Source of the DNA: Alnus glutinosa
Taxonomy: Eukaryota; Streptophyta; Magnoliopsida; Fagales; Betulaceae
DNA: 64,000 nt
Assembly: GCF_958979055.1 (NCBI RefSeq)
Contig: NC_084889.1
Location: 31,313,261 to 31,377,260 of the forward strand
Reading direction: 5' to 3'
Shown in pieces: positions 1 to 12,489 of the stretch. Below the pieces are notes generated by a model that was given only the letters and a program-made list of their open reading frames with translations, was not told the origin of the DNA and made no database searches. A program made the translations under genes and the position numbers. The first letter of the stretch is position 1. Every line of letters begins with the position of its first letter.

Positions 1-940
1 AGATGTATAGTTAAGGAACCTTCTTGCCCTATTTGTGGAATCGATGGTGGAAGTCTACACATATTTTTGGAGCTGCCCATCTGCGATGGATGTATGGGGA
101 GCCGTTGGATAACATTTCATAAAACCTCTAGTAGTGGATCTGTTTTTTTGCAGGTAGTGGAGGACATTGCTAGTAGGTGTAACTTTAAAAATTTTGAATT
201 TTTTGTCCTATGTTTGAGGAAATTTGGTTTAAATGCAATATAGTAGTTCATAGTGGGGAGTTTCTTAATCCTAACCTTGTGGTAAGGGGGCAAGGGGTGA
301 CTTGGATGAGTTCAAGAAGGCAAATGCAAAAGACCATAAAGGGTCAACAGATCATGGGAAAAAGCATCTACTCACATGGAAAGCTCCTACAGTAGCCAGT
401 AGGCATGCAAAAGGTAAACTGGGGTGTTGCGGTTGCAACTAACGGTTGGTTGGGAATGGGTATCATAGTGAGAGATCAGGAGGGCTATGTACGTCATTGC
501 AGCGCAAAGCCTGACAAAATTGGAAAATTTAGAACTTATTGCAGCTGAGGCATTGTCAGCTCTTTATGCAACAAAATTCAGCAGAGATCTAGGCCTATGA
601 AAGCTTTTCTTGGAAGGTGATTGCTCTAAGTGGTGAATACTGTCAAATCTCACGGTCGAAATTGGAGTAGGTATGAACATATTATTGATGACATACGTGA
701 GGTACTCAACTGTATGCAAAGTTGGCAGATTGATCATGTTAGTAGAGAGGTAAATTCTGTTGCACATCGTTTAATCAAAGCAGCTATTAAACAAGTCATA
801 GATCAGATATAGATGGAAGACATCCCTAATTGTATCTGTGACTTACTTTTATTGGAGCAACTTGCTCTATCTTTATGAGTTCAATGAAATTCGAAGTATT
901 ATTAAAATTAAAAAATAAAAAAAAAAAAAAAAAAAAAACA
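1..940 (+). mobile_element. 3' end of a degenerate L1-type LINE (zinc-knuckle and RNase H-like region)
   Basis: The first ~90 bases read as the Cys-rich zf-RVT segment found after plant LINE reverse transcriptases (CPICG followed by an HxFxxxPxC-like stretch). From about 420 an RNase H-like (RVT_3) stretch follows in pieces: WGVAVATNGWLGMGIIVRD near 422-480 and, after stops and frameshifts, WQIDHVSREVNSVAHRLI near 722-777. The element ends in an A-rich tail near 905-940. The 5' part lies left of the window. Several stops and frame changes show that it is dead. Domain order and the poly(A) tail fit a non-LTR retrotransposon on the + strand. Confidence 0.75.
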
Positions 941-1453
941 GAAATACTTCACATATAACATATCCTAGCATTGAAATAATCTCTTTACAACTTTTTCTAA
1001 CAAATCATTTCGCTTTCATGTGTGAGTGCCAAGAAACCCATCAACTTAATTAGATATGACATGCACTCGCGGCTAACTGTGTTAACTTTTCCCGAGCTTT
1101 AGGTTGGGTTCATGGAATAATTCAATGGCTGGCCTACATGGGATTGGGACCTCCATTTCAAAGTCAGTGGGATCCAGAAAAAAATTGGCTTCTCTTGTAT
1201 TATTCTTCTCCCATTCAGAATTTTCAAACAAATGTCTTTAAGCCAAGGTCCAGCCAAATATTCTTCTGTTTTTTTACCCTCCCTCACCTTTTGAGTTTTA
1301 GCTCTATTCTCTCATTTCAAGCTGCATTAGTAGCTGCACACTAATGCAGTTGTTGATACAGTAAATTTTTGGACGATTAGACCGGTAATAGGTCACAGGT
1401 CACTTGCAAAACACGAGAAGACTATTGGGGTAATGCCGGTCGGAAAGGTGGCC
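941..1453. other. Intergenic sequence without recognisable gene
   Basis: Between the LINE tail and the tandem duplication I see only short chance frames and no splice-supported coding sequence or structured repeat. Confidence 0.5.
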
Positions 1454-1984
1454 AGCACAATCTCATGAAGTACTCCTTGTAAAAAAATAAGACTGTATAT
1501 TGAATTACACTGAGAACTGGACAAAAACCGCGCCTCGGCATCGGGTCAAAATATAAAACTCGAGTGGTAGCCTCAAGCCTGCTGGTGGGGCTGCTAACTT
1601 CCTTTTCTTCTGTCATCACAAAAGTGCTCAAGGGAGACTATGATGTATTGTTCATGGAGTCTTAGCATGATGATAAAGAATCAAAGGCTTCTTTCAAGTT
1701 GGGGTGGAATCTTGTGTTAGACTCACCCCCAGCCTCACAATGCACATTATTTTAAAAGAAAGAAAGCCATGAAAACTGGCTTCCACTAAGAAACCAAGAT
1801 TAAGGTCATTAATTTCCTTTGTTTATTTGTCGATTTATTTGCTCTCTTCGAAAGAACATATATGTGTTCTGTCCATCAATAGGAGACCACGTACATCGAT
1901 CTCCTTTGCCTTTTCCTTTTCTCTTTCTCTTTTATTTATTTATTTTTATCATTGCTTGATATAATTGTTAGAAAGTTTAAATTG

Positions 1985-2210
1985 ATATGAAAATATAATA
2001 AATCTAGCTAATCATTTAATTAATAGTTTAACGTTCGGTACCCTTACGTTCAACAAGTGAGACTCACTATATATATGAAATATTTAACTAAAAATGGGAG
2101 GTATGACATTTACTTTGATACCATGTTAAATCATAACTTATCTAAAAAAACTTAAACTAATAAAAAATAATAAATTTAATCATTTAATTAAATGCTCTAA
2201 TAATAATCAA
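1985..2210 (-). mobile_element. Partial TRIM-like small LTR element
   Basis: On the minus strand an LTR-like segment (about 2124-2205) ends next to a primer-binding-site-like motif, whose + strand form is gataccatg followed by the LTR end tgttaaatcat. An internal part follows toward 2035. It belongs to the same family as 4891-5163. A duplicate lies at about 7585-7800 in unit B. Confidence 0.5.
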
Positions 2211-2743
2211 ACAGTACTTCATGCAACAACCTATATTTAAATGGAATATGATCCTCTTAATTTCAAGTGAAGTGGAGAGAATCATTTCATGGTCATGATT
2301 TAATGTTATTTTATTTAACAGTATAAATAAATGATGTCACGTGATTAATATATTAGCACGCCGTTAAAAAAATTAAATAATATTACATCATTAATAAATG
2401 TAATAACATTAAATCTTGATCAGAAAATAGTTTCTATACGGTTATAGGTTTCATTGGACTAGAGATAATTAATGATCATTTAAATGTTCTTATCAACAAT
2501 GGATTCTTTTGGACAATTGGAAGTTTGATACCCAACTCGAGATGAATTCCAAGAAAAAGTAAAAGTAAAAAGATATGTGTTTTGGGCCTAGCTAGAAGAT
2601 CATGGGAGAGGAAGAACAATATGGTGGTGGCCCTAACCCATCTACATATATATCTGCTTGCACTCCTGGGGTAGCATATAGTTATTTGTATTGATGTTGT
2701 GTTTGTTATATTACTGTGAAAAAAAAAAATGATGCTTATTTAG

Positions 2744-3000
2744 CGTTAAATTATTATTTATCTCAAAGTTTAAATTTATAAAAAATAATAAATTTTACTA
2801 TTTAATTAGTGTTTTAATACTCAAACTCCTCATCAATAAATAAAACTTAACAAGTGAAATATTTAATTAAAATAAGAAGTGAATTACAAAGACAAGATTC
2901 AAAGTACTTCAGACTTCTGCCATAATATTATATTAAATTACTAATTATTTCAATCATAAAAAATAAAAAGAATTTAATCAATTAATTAATATTTTGATAA
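2744..3000 (-). mobile_element. TRIM-like small LTR element, minus strand
   Basis: Two ~75-80-bp direct AT-rich segments (about 2744-2820 and 2928-3000) flank an internal stretch with the same landmarks as the 4891-5163 element in reverse: the caactcct/aagtgaaatattta region and a Met-tRNA-type primer-binding remnant. The copy in unit B is at about 8352-8612. It is diverged, so the exact ends are uncertain. Confidence 0.5.
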
Positions 3001-4890
3001 TAAAAACTTTTAACAAAGCATCGGTTACTTCTTTGAAAAACATATAAAAACAAAAAAACAAAAAAAAAAAAAAGAAAGAGAAATGCTATTTATCTATCTC
3101 TTTTCCATCTCCTATCCTTCTCCACTCATTTTTTTTTAAAAAAAAAAAAGAAAACAAAAGAAAAAAAAAAAAGATCAACCATTAAATATTTAATATTTAA
3201 TATAAAAAAATAAATCCAATTATTTTTTTTAAAAAAAAAAAATGGATGAAAGACAGTTTTGGTTTCGAGAATATTCTTTGTAGTGAGCAAAGTTGGGAAC
3301 ATACAAACAAGAACTGGAAGAAGTGATTATTTAGTGCGTTGTCCATCAAATCCGTGTGGGAGGGGGCATAAAGCAAAGCAAATATAAATATCTCTTGCAT
3401 TTGCATGCACGTTTTTAATATTTGCGTATCTAATCCCACCGGTGGCGGTGGATGCAACTTTCTATGATGGAACTTTAAAAAGAATATGATCGATAGTTTT
3501 GTGGTATTTTATTAGTGTTTTATGATTTGAATTGTTTTTTAATATTTTTGTTTTAAAAAAAAAAAAAACAAAAAGAGAATAAAAAAGTATTATCAAATAA
3601 AGCGAAAATGATAGGAGTAAAAATAGTAAATTAGGATCTCTTGAGTTAGGAAATGATAGAAAGTACATGATTTTGGAATAAATATAATGGAATGACAAGT
3701 AAATATATATGTGGCAAAATCTGATTATTTCATTTGAGAGGATTCAAAAAATCTACCGTACATTATTATTAAATTGAATTGAGTTGGGAGAACAATAAAC
3801 ATTCTATTAAACTGATATTTATTCTTAAATGATGTGTTTTTATATGAATTTTTTTTATTAACATTTGTCTTTACAATATGCGATTATTTTTAAAAATGCA
3901 TGTAAAAATTACATGTTCTAAGGACTTGCTTAGAGTATGTAATTTTAAACCGACATTTATCTTTACAATATGTGATTCTTTTAAAAAATGTATGTGAAAA
4001 TCTCAAGCATGTAGGCTCTAAAGGCATAGGCCAGTTTGAAAGAATATCTTCAAAACTAAATTGAGAAAAAAAAAAAAAAAAAAAAACAAATCAGGTGTTA
4101 TATCTTAAAATATTTGAAATAATATGTGCTCACTAGTGACTTACTTTCTTTTGAGTGGAATATTACACATCTATATTACTCTGAATTAAATTACATTGGT
4201 TTGGTAAGTTAGCAGATCGATGATCACTTTCTTTAATTCATTCATTTTAAAATTAGTCATGAAGTGATTGATAGAGTTATATGCACAATTCTTGTCTCAT
4301 TCTTAATAAAATATTTTAATCTCAAGTATTTTAAAATAAATTAATAAATATCATGACTGATGAGATCAGGTGTAGAATATTGTAGATGGACGATATATAT
4401 ATATGCACTGAAGATGTGGAAATAATTAATATTTTATTTTCTTCGACTACTGCTTTCTGTGTTTGAGATATCTTTTGTTGCTTGTTAGTCATGCTAAGTG
4501 GCCTACCATGCACCAGGGCCACCGGCCATGTACATAACAGAGACAGGGTCGAGAATATATAGGCATCTAGTGGAAGCAATTCCACTTTGATTGGTGGTCC
4601 TTTTACAATTACTCCTATCAAACTTTCTTCTTTCTTCCCAATGAGACAGACAGGCCGGTCACCTCGGTTGAGCTTTCAACATGTTGTAGCTTTCTTCCCT
4701 TGTCATGGCTTTAATTATGTTATGTTATCATCAACCCATGAAGGGACCCCATCAACCTCGTCGACCATGTCTAACGACTATTCGAGTTCACCTTTTAGCA
4801 CTTTGATATATATACACACCAAAGTTGAAAAGAAAACCCCAATGTCATGGTGCAAATGCTTTGTCAATTGTCATTCTTAAATTTACAACC

Positions 4891-5163
4891 CGATAAAGTA
4901 TTGATTAAATATTACTTCTTTCTATCAGCTTAAACTTTAGGATAAGTGATGGTTTAACATAATATTATAGTCAAATGTCATGAGTTAGAACATTGTCTCA
5001 GTCATTTACCTTCATTTTAATTAAATATTTCACGTGTTATGTCTCACTTGTTAAAAGGGAGTTTGAGTCTACATGTGAGGGAGAATATTAAAGTATTGAT
5101 TAAATAATTAAATTTTTCTATTCTTATTAGCTTTAAGCGTTTAGGATAAGTGGTGGTTTAATA
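4891..5163 (+). mobile_element. TRIM: terminal-repeat retrotransposon in miniature
   Basis: An AT-rich LTR of about 75-80 bp (gtattgattaaat... to ...gtttaaca) occurs at both ends. After the left LTR comes a decayed initiator-Met primer-binding site (in other copies close to TGGTATCAGAGCCA). Before the right LTR there is a purine tract (gtgagggagaa). No coding sequence lies between, as expected for a TRIM. The flanks caacc (4886-4890) and cgacc (5164-5168) look like a 5-bp target duplication with one change. Confidence 0.65.
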
Positions 5164-5312
5164 CGACCTAATGTTTTACTCGCAGGTTGTCTCGTTTTAT
5201 GGTTTAGATTTAATTTTATTATATTACATTTAACAATGGATACAATACGTGTCATGTCATTTAATATCAATTGATCTTGCATGTGCCAGTGTAGGAAGGC
5301 AAGATTAGAAGT

Positions 5313-5490
5313 AAATCTAGATGTCATCCTTATGTCTTTCTTATGTTCCTCTAATAATGATGTAACTTTTAAAATTACTATTTGATCAAAATTTATTAAT
5401 GATCAATCACAAGTTCAATGGTAATTTTAAAAGCCACATCATTATTAGATGGATATAAAAAATACATGAATATAACGTTTAGAATTACTC
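5313..5490. repeat. Foldback (snap-back) element
   Basis: Two arms of about 60 bp around a short AT-rich centre are inverted copies: cctctaataatgatgt near 5345 against acatcattattagatgg near 5437. The pair is present in both duplication units (second copy about 10930-11077), so it predates the duplication. A similar short inverted pair occurs near 54450-54560. No coding sequence. Confidence 0.6.
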
Positions 5491-6447
5491 CACAATTAGG
5501 AATAAGAGACTCAACACCATCCCTAGCTAGTAGAGGCAAGAGTTTGAAGTGGAGGAACATAACCGAAAAGATTTTCACCCTAGAGGTGAGGAACAATTTG
5601 GGGTAGCCAAAAACTATAATTATTCCGGGATAGCTTTTGAGAGGATTGAAGTTTGTGAAGGTAACTAGGGGGGGTTGAGGTATGGGTGGGTGGAAGTGAT
5701 TGAAGGGGAGGTGGTGAACTGAGTGTGGAAGAGGTGTTTGATCTTATCATGAGATATGTCTTGAGTATTAGAACTTGACTTGATCTTATCATGAAAGATC
5801 GATAAGAATTGTTGCAGAAATATCTCTACCAAAAGAGAAGAAAGGTCAAATACAAAGTATCTTGCTGGGATCTGTCGTTAGGGTCACTCCAATATGCTGA
5901 GAGAAAGTAATGAGCTAAAGAAAATTGTAGAAGAAAAGTGTTTGGCTAGAATGATGCATATATACCTCGTGAGTGAGCCCCTTCTCTTATTTTTATGGAG
6001 TGTTTTTTCACGCTTGGTTGCTTAGGAACGGAGTCCATGGAATAACTGATTTGATCACGTGGCCTCCATGCACGTTGAAGCATTGAAAAGCTTTGTCCTG
6101 GTACGAGTTTATTAAAGTATGTTTTGTTCTCTTTTTAGGTAATATGGATGTCCTCAGTTGTTCATGGATGAGAGTATTCATCAAGCATGTTTGATTCGAA
6201 ACATTTTATCAAATATTTTGGGTTCTTTTTACCTTAGAAATAGAAAACAAAAATTTCAGCAAACATCGCCCCATTTCCTATGTAAAGTGGTGGAGTTATT
6301 TGAGGTTAGAATTATGAGATTTAATGAGATAAAATAAATTAAGAATAATTAAAAGATTCTCTAAAAGTTGATGAGGTGAGAATATTTAACTATTCAACTA
6401 AATAGTTAGAATTTTAAAACTTTTACTAGTTATTTTAGAAAAATTAA

Positions 6448-6878
6448 GGGGTAATTACGTATTTTTTCTCCCCATCAACTATCAGTCATTGTCAACATGC
6501 CCCCATGAACTGACACATCGACCAAAAGAGAGTATCTAACTACCAACTTTACATACTTTGCCCATTTCCGTCAGGGAATTTCGTTAACTTGGACGGAATA
6601 TTTCATTTTTTGGCATTAATTTTGGTTTAGAGACTAAAATGCCCTCGAACAATAATTAATAAAAAAAATATTAAAATTAATATATTTAAAAAAGTTGAGG
6701 GCATTTATGTCATTTTTGAATTTGAGTTAGGGTATTTAAGTCTTTTCACGAATTAGACTGACGGAAGGGGGCAAAATATGTAAAGTTGATAATTGGATAC
6801 TCTCTTTTGGTCGATGTGTCAGTTCATGGGGGCATGTTGACAATGGCTGGTAGTTGATGGGAGAAAAGGTAATTACCC
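6448..6878. mobile_element. Mutator-like MITE with ~120-bp terminal inverted repeats
   Basis: The 431-bp element begins GGGGTAATTACG and ends GGTAATTACCC. Its terminal inverted repeats run for about 120 bp each, with few mismatches. It is flanked by aaaaattaa (6439-6447) and aaaaatcaa (6879-6887), a 9-bp target duplication with one change, as made by MULE-type transposases. The interior is AT-rich and has no frame. The matching place in unit B (near 11988-11996) is an empty site with one copy of the target. The insertion is therefore younger than the tandem duplication. Confidence 0.9.
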
Positions 6879-7052
6879 AAAAATCAAAGAATCTAATCTC
6901 ATTCACTCAACTCTCGGTATCTTCTAACTTGAAAACCCTAACAAACACACGACACAAGACATCTAGGAAAAAAACTAAAAAAGAGGTTCAGGTACGTATA
7001 CATAAATTAGGATATGTCCTCTAATTTTTTTTATGATAACTCCATGATTAGC

Positions 7053-10000
7053 ACAATCTCATGAAGTACTCCTTGTAAAAAATAAGACTGTATATTGAAT
7101 TACACTGAGAACTGGACAAAAACCGCACCTCGACATCGGGGTCGAAATATAAAACTCGAGTGGTAGCCTCAAGCCTGCTGGTGGGGCTGCTAACTTCCTT
7201 TTCTTCTGTCATCACAAAAGTGCTGATCTCAAGGGAGACTTTGATGTATTGTTCATGGAGTCTTAGCATGATGATAAAGAATCAAAGGCTTCTTTCAAGT
7301 TTGGGGTGGAATCTTGTGTTAGACTCACCCCCAGCCTCACAATGCACATTATTTTAGAAGAAAGAAATCCATGAAAACTGGCTTCCACTAAGAAACCAAG
7401 ATTAAGGTCATTTCCTTTGTTTATTTGTCGATTTATTTGCTCTCTTCGAATAACATGTATGTGTTCTGTCCATCAATGGGAGACCACATCGATCTTCTTT
7501 GCCTTTTCTTTTTCTCTTTCTCTTTTTTTATTTATTTATTTTTATTATTGCTTGATATAATTGTTAAAAAGTTTATATTGATATGAAAATATAGTAAATC
7601 TAGCTAATCGATCATTTAATTAATAGTTTCATGTTTAGTACCCTTACGTTCAACAAGTGAGACTCACTATATATATAAAATATTTAACTGAAAATGGGAG
7701 GTAGGACCTTTACTCTAATACCATATTAAATCATAACTTATCTAAAAAACTTAAACTAATAAAAAATAATAAATTTAATCATTTAATTAAATGCTCTAAT
7801 AATAATCAAACAGTACTTTATACAACAACCTATATTTAAATGGATTAGAATCCTCTCCATTTCAAGTGAAGTGGAGAGAATCATTTCATGGTCATGATTT
7901 AATGTTATTTTATTTAACGGTATAAATAAATAATGTCACGTGATTAATATATTAGCACGCCATTAAAAAGAATTAAATAATAGAACATCATTAATAGCGT
8001 TAAATGTAACAACATTAAATCTTGATTAGAAAATAGTTTCTATATGGTTATAGGTTTCATTGAAGTAGATATAATTAATGATCATTTAAATGTTCTGATC
8101 AATAATGGATTCTTTTGGACAATTGGAAGTTTGATACCCAACTCGAGATGAATTCCAGGAAAAAGTAAAGAGTAAAAAGATATATGTTTTGGGCCTAGAA
8201 GATCATCTGAGAGGAAGAACAATACGGTGGTGGTCCTAACCCATCTACAAATCTACTTGCACTCCTGGGGTAGCATACAGTTATTTGTATTGATGTTGTG
8301 TTTGTTACATTACTGTGAAAAAAAAAAAAAAAAGAATCGATGCTTATTTAGTGTTAAATTATTATTTATCTCAAAGTTTAAATTTATAAGAAATAAGAAA
8401 TTTTATTATTTAATTAGTATTTTAATACTCAAATTCCTCGTCAATAAATAAAACCTAACAAGTGAAATATTTAATTGAAATAAAAAGTGAATTACAAAGA
8501 CAAGATTCAAAATACTTAAGACTTCTGCCATAATATTATATTAAATTATTAATTATTTCAATCACAAAAAATAAAAAAATTTAATCAATTAATTAATATT
8601 TTGATAATAAAAACTTTTAACAAAGCATCAGTTCCATCTCTTATCCTTCTCCACACATTTTTTTTAAAAAAAAAAATCAACCAATAAATATTTAATATTT
8701 AATATAAAAACAAAAATCCAATTATTTAAAAAAAAAAAATGGATGAAAGACATGTCTCGTAAGAAAGAAAGTATTGGTTTCGAGAATATTCTTTGTAGGG
8801 AGCAAAGTTGGGGACATACAAACAAGAACTGGAAGAAGTGATTATTTAGTGCGTTGTCCATCAAATCCGTGTGGGAGGGGGCACAAAGCAAAGCAAATAT
8901 AAATATCTCTTGCATTTGCACGCACGTTTTTAATATTTGCGTATCTAATCCCACCGGTGGCGGTGGATGCAACTTTCTATGATGGAGCTTTAAAAAGAAT
9001 ATGATCGAGCGATTTGTTTTTTAATGTTGTTTTTCAAGGTTTTTTTTTTTCTTTTGTTTTTGTTTTCGTTTTTAAATAGTATTTTGATGTGATAGTTTTG
9101 TGGTATTTTATTGGTGTTTTATGTTCTGAATTGTTTTTTAATATTTTTGTTTTAAAAATAAAAAACAAAAAAGAGAATAAAAAAGTATTATCAAATAAAG
9201 CGAAAATGATAGGAGTAAAAATAGGAAATTAGGATCTCTTGAGTTAGGAAATGATAGAAAGTACATGATTTTGGAATAAATGGAATATATGACAAGTAAA
9301 AATATGTGGCAAAATCTGATTATTTGAGAGGATTCAAAAAATCTACCGTACATTATTATTAAATTGAATTGAGTTGGAAAAACAATAAACGTTCTATTAA
9401 ATTGACATTTATTTTTAAATAATATGTTTTTACATGTATTTTCTATTAACATTTGTCTTTATAATATGTGATTCTTTTTAAAAATACATGTAAAAACTAC
9501 ATGCTCTAAGGACGTGCTTAAAGCATGTAATTTTATATGCATTGATTTCTATCAAATCGACATTTATCTTTACAATGTATGATTCTTTTAAAAAATTAAT
9601 GTTAAAATTGCATGCAGGCTCTAAAGACATAGGCCAGTTTGAAAGAATATCTTCAAACCTAAATTGAAAAAAAAAAAAAAAAAAAAAAAATTATCCTTAA
9701 AAGAAAAAGAAAAACCAAATCGTGTTATATATATCTAAAATATTTGAAATAATATGTGCTCACTAGTGACTTGCTTTCTTTTGAGTGGAATATTACACAT
9801 CTATATTACTCTGAAATTACATTAATTGGTTTGGTAAGTTAGCCGCAGATCGATGATCACTTTCTTTAATTAATTCATTTTAAAATTAGTCATGTAGTGA
9901 TTGATAGAGTTATATATTTGCACAATTCTTGTCTCATTCTTAATAAAATATTTTAATCTCAAGTATTTTAAAATAAATTAATAAATATCATGACTGATGA

Positions 10001-12165
10001 GATCAGGTGTAGAATGTAGATGGACGATAGATATGCACTGAAGATGTGGAAATAATTAATATTTTATTTTCTTCTACTACTGCTTTCTGTGTTTGAGATA
10101 TCTTTTGTTGCTTGTTAGTCATGCTAAGTGCCCTACCACCGCGGCCACCGGCCATGTAGATAATAGAGACAGGGTCGAGAATATATAGGCATCTAGTGGA
10201 AGCAATTCCACTTTGATTGGTACGGTGGTCCTTTTACAATTACTCCGATCAAACTTTCTTCTTTCTTCCCAATGAGACAGACAGGTCACCTCGGTTGAGC
10301 TTTCAACATGTTGTAGCTTTCTTCCCTTGTCATGGCTTTAATTATGTTATGTTATCATCAACACGTGAAGGGACCCCATCAACCTCGTCGACCATGTCTA
10401 ACGACTATTTGTGTTCGCCTTTTAGCACTTTGATATACACACCAAAGTTGAAAAGAAAACCCCAATGTCATGGTGCAAATGCTTTGTCAATTGTCATTCT
10501 TAAATTTACAACCCATAAAGTATTGATTAAATATTACATCCTCCTATCAACTTAAACTTTTAGGATAAGTTATAGTTTAACATAATATTAGAGCCAAATG
10601 GCATAAGTTAGAACCTTATATCAGTCATTCACCATCATTTTAATTAAATATTTCACGTGTTGGACATCACTTGTTAAAAAGGAGTTTGAGCCTACACGTG
10701 AGGGGGGTGTTAATGTATTGATTAAATAATTAAATTTACCTATTCTTATCAGCTTTAAGTGTTTAGAATAAGTGGTAATTTAACACAACCAAATGTTTTA
10801 CTCGCAGGTTGTCTCGTTTTATGGTTTATATTTAATTTTATTATATTACATTTAACAATGGATACAATACGTGTCATGTCATTTAATATCAATTGATCTT
10901 GCATGTGCCAGTGTAGGAAGGAAAGATTAGAAGTAATTCTAGATATCATTCTTATGTTCCTCTAATAATGATTTGGCTTTTAAAATTACCATTTAATGAA
11001 AGTCCAATAGTAACTTTAAAAGTCACATCATTATTAGATGGATATAAGAAAGACATGAATATAACGTCTAGAATTATTCCAGGATTAGGGATAAGAGACT
11101 CAACACCATCCCTAGCTAGTAGAGGCAAGAGTTTGAGGTGGAGGAACATAATCGAAAAGATTTTCACCCTAGAGGTGAGGAACAATTTGGGGTAGCCAAA
11201 AACTATAATTATTCTGGAATAGCTTTTGAGGATTGAAGTTTGTGAAGGTAACTAGGGAGGGTTGAGGTATGGGTGGGTGGAAGTGATTGAAGGGGAGGTG
11301 GTGGACTGAGTGTGGAAGAGGTGATTTGATCTTATCATGAGATATGTCTTGAGTATTTGAACTTGACTTGATCTTATCATGAAAGATCGTTAGGAACTGT
11401 TGCAGAAATATCTCAAACAAAAGAGAAGAAAGGTCAAATACAAAGTATCTTGCTGGGATCTATCGTTAGGGTCACTCCATATATGCTGAGAGAAGATAAT
11501 GAGCTAAAGAAAATTGTAGGAGAAAAGTGTTTGGCTAGAATGATGCATATATACCTCATGAGTGAACCCCTTCACTTATTTTTATGGAGTGTTTTTCCAT
11601 GCTTGGTTGGCCTCCATGAACGTTGAAGCATTGGAAAGCTTTGTCCTGCTAATGTATGTTTTGTTCTATTTTTGGGTAATATGGATGTCCCCAGTTGTTC
11701 ATGGATGAGAGTATTCATCAAGCATGTTTGATTCCAAACATATTATCAAATATTTTGGGTTCTTTTGACCTTAAAAATAGAAAACAAAAATTTCAACAAA
11801 CACCGCCCCATTTCCTATGTAAAGTGGTGGAGTTATTTGAGGTTAGAATTATGAGATTTAATGAGATAAAATAAATTAAAAATAATTAAAAGATTCTCTA
11901 AAAGTTGATAAGGTGAGAATATTTAACTATTCAACTAAAAATTAAATAGTTAGAATTTTAAAACTTTTACTGTAGAGTTATTTTATAAAATTTAAAGAAT
12001 CTAATCCCATTCCCTCAACTCTTGGCATCTTCAAACTTTTCTAACTTGAAAACCCTAACAAACACACGACACAAGACTTCCGGGAAAAAAACTAAAAAAG
12101 AGGGTCAGGGTATACATAAATTAGGATATATCCTCTAATTTTTTTATGATAACTCCATGATTAGC
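7053..12165. repeat. Tandem duplication, unit B (about 5.1 kb)
   Basis: Second copy of the 1454-7052 unit, head to tail. The junction at 7050-7053 joins the end of unit A (ccatgattagc) directly to the start of unit B (acaatctcatg). By eye the two copies differ by scattered substitutions and small indels. Unit B lacks the MITE of unit A and shows the single, uninterrupted insertion target near 11988-11996. Short frames here (for example 8664-8972 and 10217-10555) are shifted relative to those in unit A, which argues against selection for coding. Confidence 0.92.
10514..10795 (+). mobile_element. TRIM, copy in unit B
   Basis: Duplicate of the 4891-5163 element with better preserved signals: the left LTR ends in taaca, then a primer-binding-like site with agagcca, an internal region, the purine tract gtgagggggg, and a right LTR starting tgttaatgtattg and ending taaca. 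The 5-bp flanks caacc at 10509-10513 and 10796-10800 are identical, as expected of an LTR-element target duplication. It has no coding capacity. Confidence 0.75.
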
Positions 12166-12489
12166 CGTTTAAAATCATAACCTTTTTTTTTAATTAAATA
12201 ATTTAGATCTCACCAACTCAACACTTATCACTTATAAAAGATCCCTAGTTCATGATATATCATTTAGTTATGTACTGAAATGACAAAATCTAAATATAAA
12301 ATAGTATTAAAATTTTCAAAACTCTATCAGAGACTTATCCTAAGATCCTTAAACATATATTCCTAAAACTCTCTGAATCACAATCTACTTGGCTATTTTT
12401 GTGTGATTTTATACTTGAAATGAACCATGAAGGAGTGTTGTTGGTCCATCTAACTGTGTTGAAAGCTTTCATCAAATCTACTTTCTGGG
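12166..12489. other. AT-rich intergenic sequence
   Basis: Follows the end of unit B. No supported gene or element; only short AT-rich repeats. Confidence 0.45.

Larger units (their letters stand above)
1454..7052. repeat. Tandem duplication, unit A (about 5.6 kb)
   Basis: Nearly the whole stretch recurs in the same order and orientation at 7053-12165. Matched landmarks include the segments at 1457/7053, 1640/7245, 2510/8110, 3245/8740, 4590/10210, 5480/11060 and 6290/11810. Unit A is longer because it carries an extra 431-bp MITE at 6448-6878 and other small indels. The unit begins at agcacaatctc and the second unit ends at ...gattagc, so the breakpoints share the trinucleotide agc. The content is AT-rich: TRIM-like repeats, foldback elements and poly(A) runs. 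I find no supported gene; the open frames inside are short and differ between the two copies. Confidence 0.92.

Noticed and set aside
4331..4880. Open frames of ~95 codons on both strands, repeated in unit B
   Set aside because: The two duplication copies have different frame lengths and starts, and no protein similarity is visible.
7048..7357. Possible first exon of a receptor or kinase gene in the duplication (frames on both strands)
   Set aside because: No following exon, no motif, and the frame is interrupted in the other copy (1422-1740).
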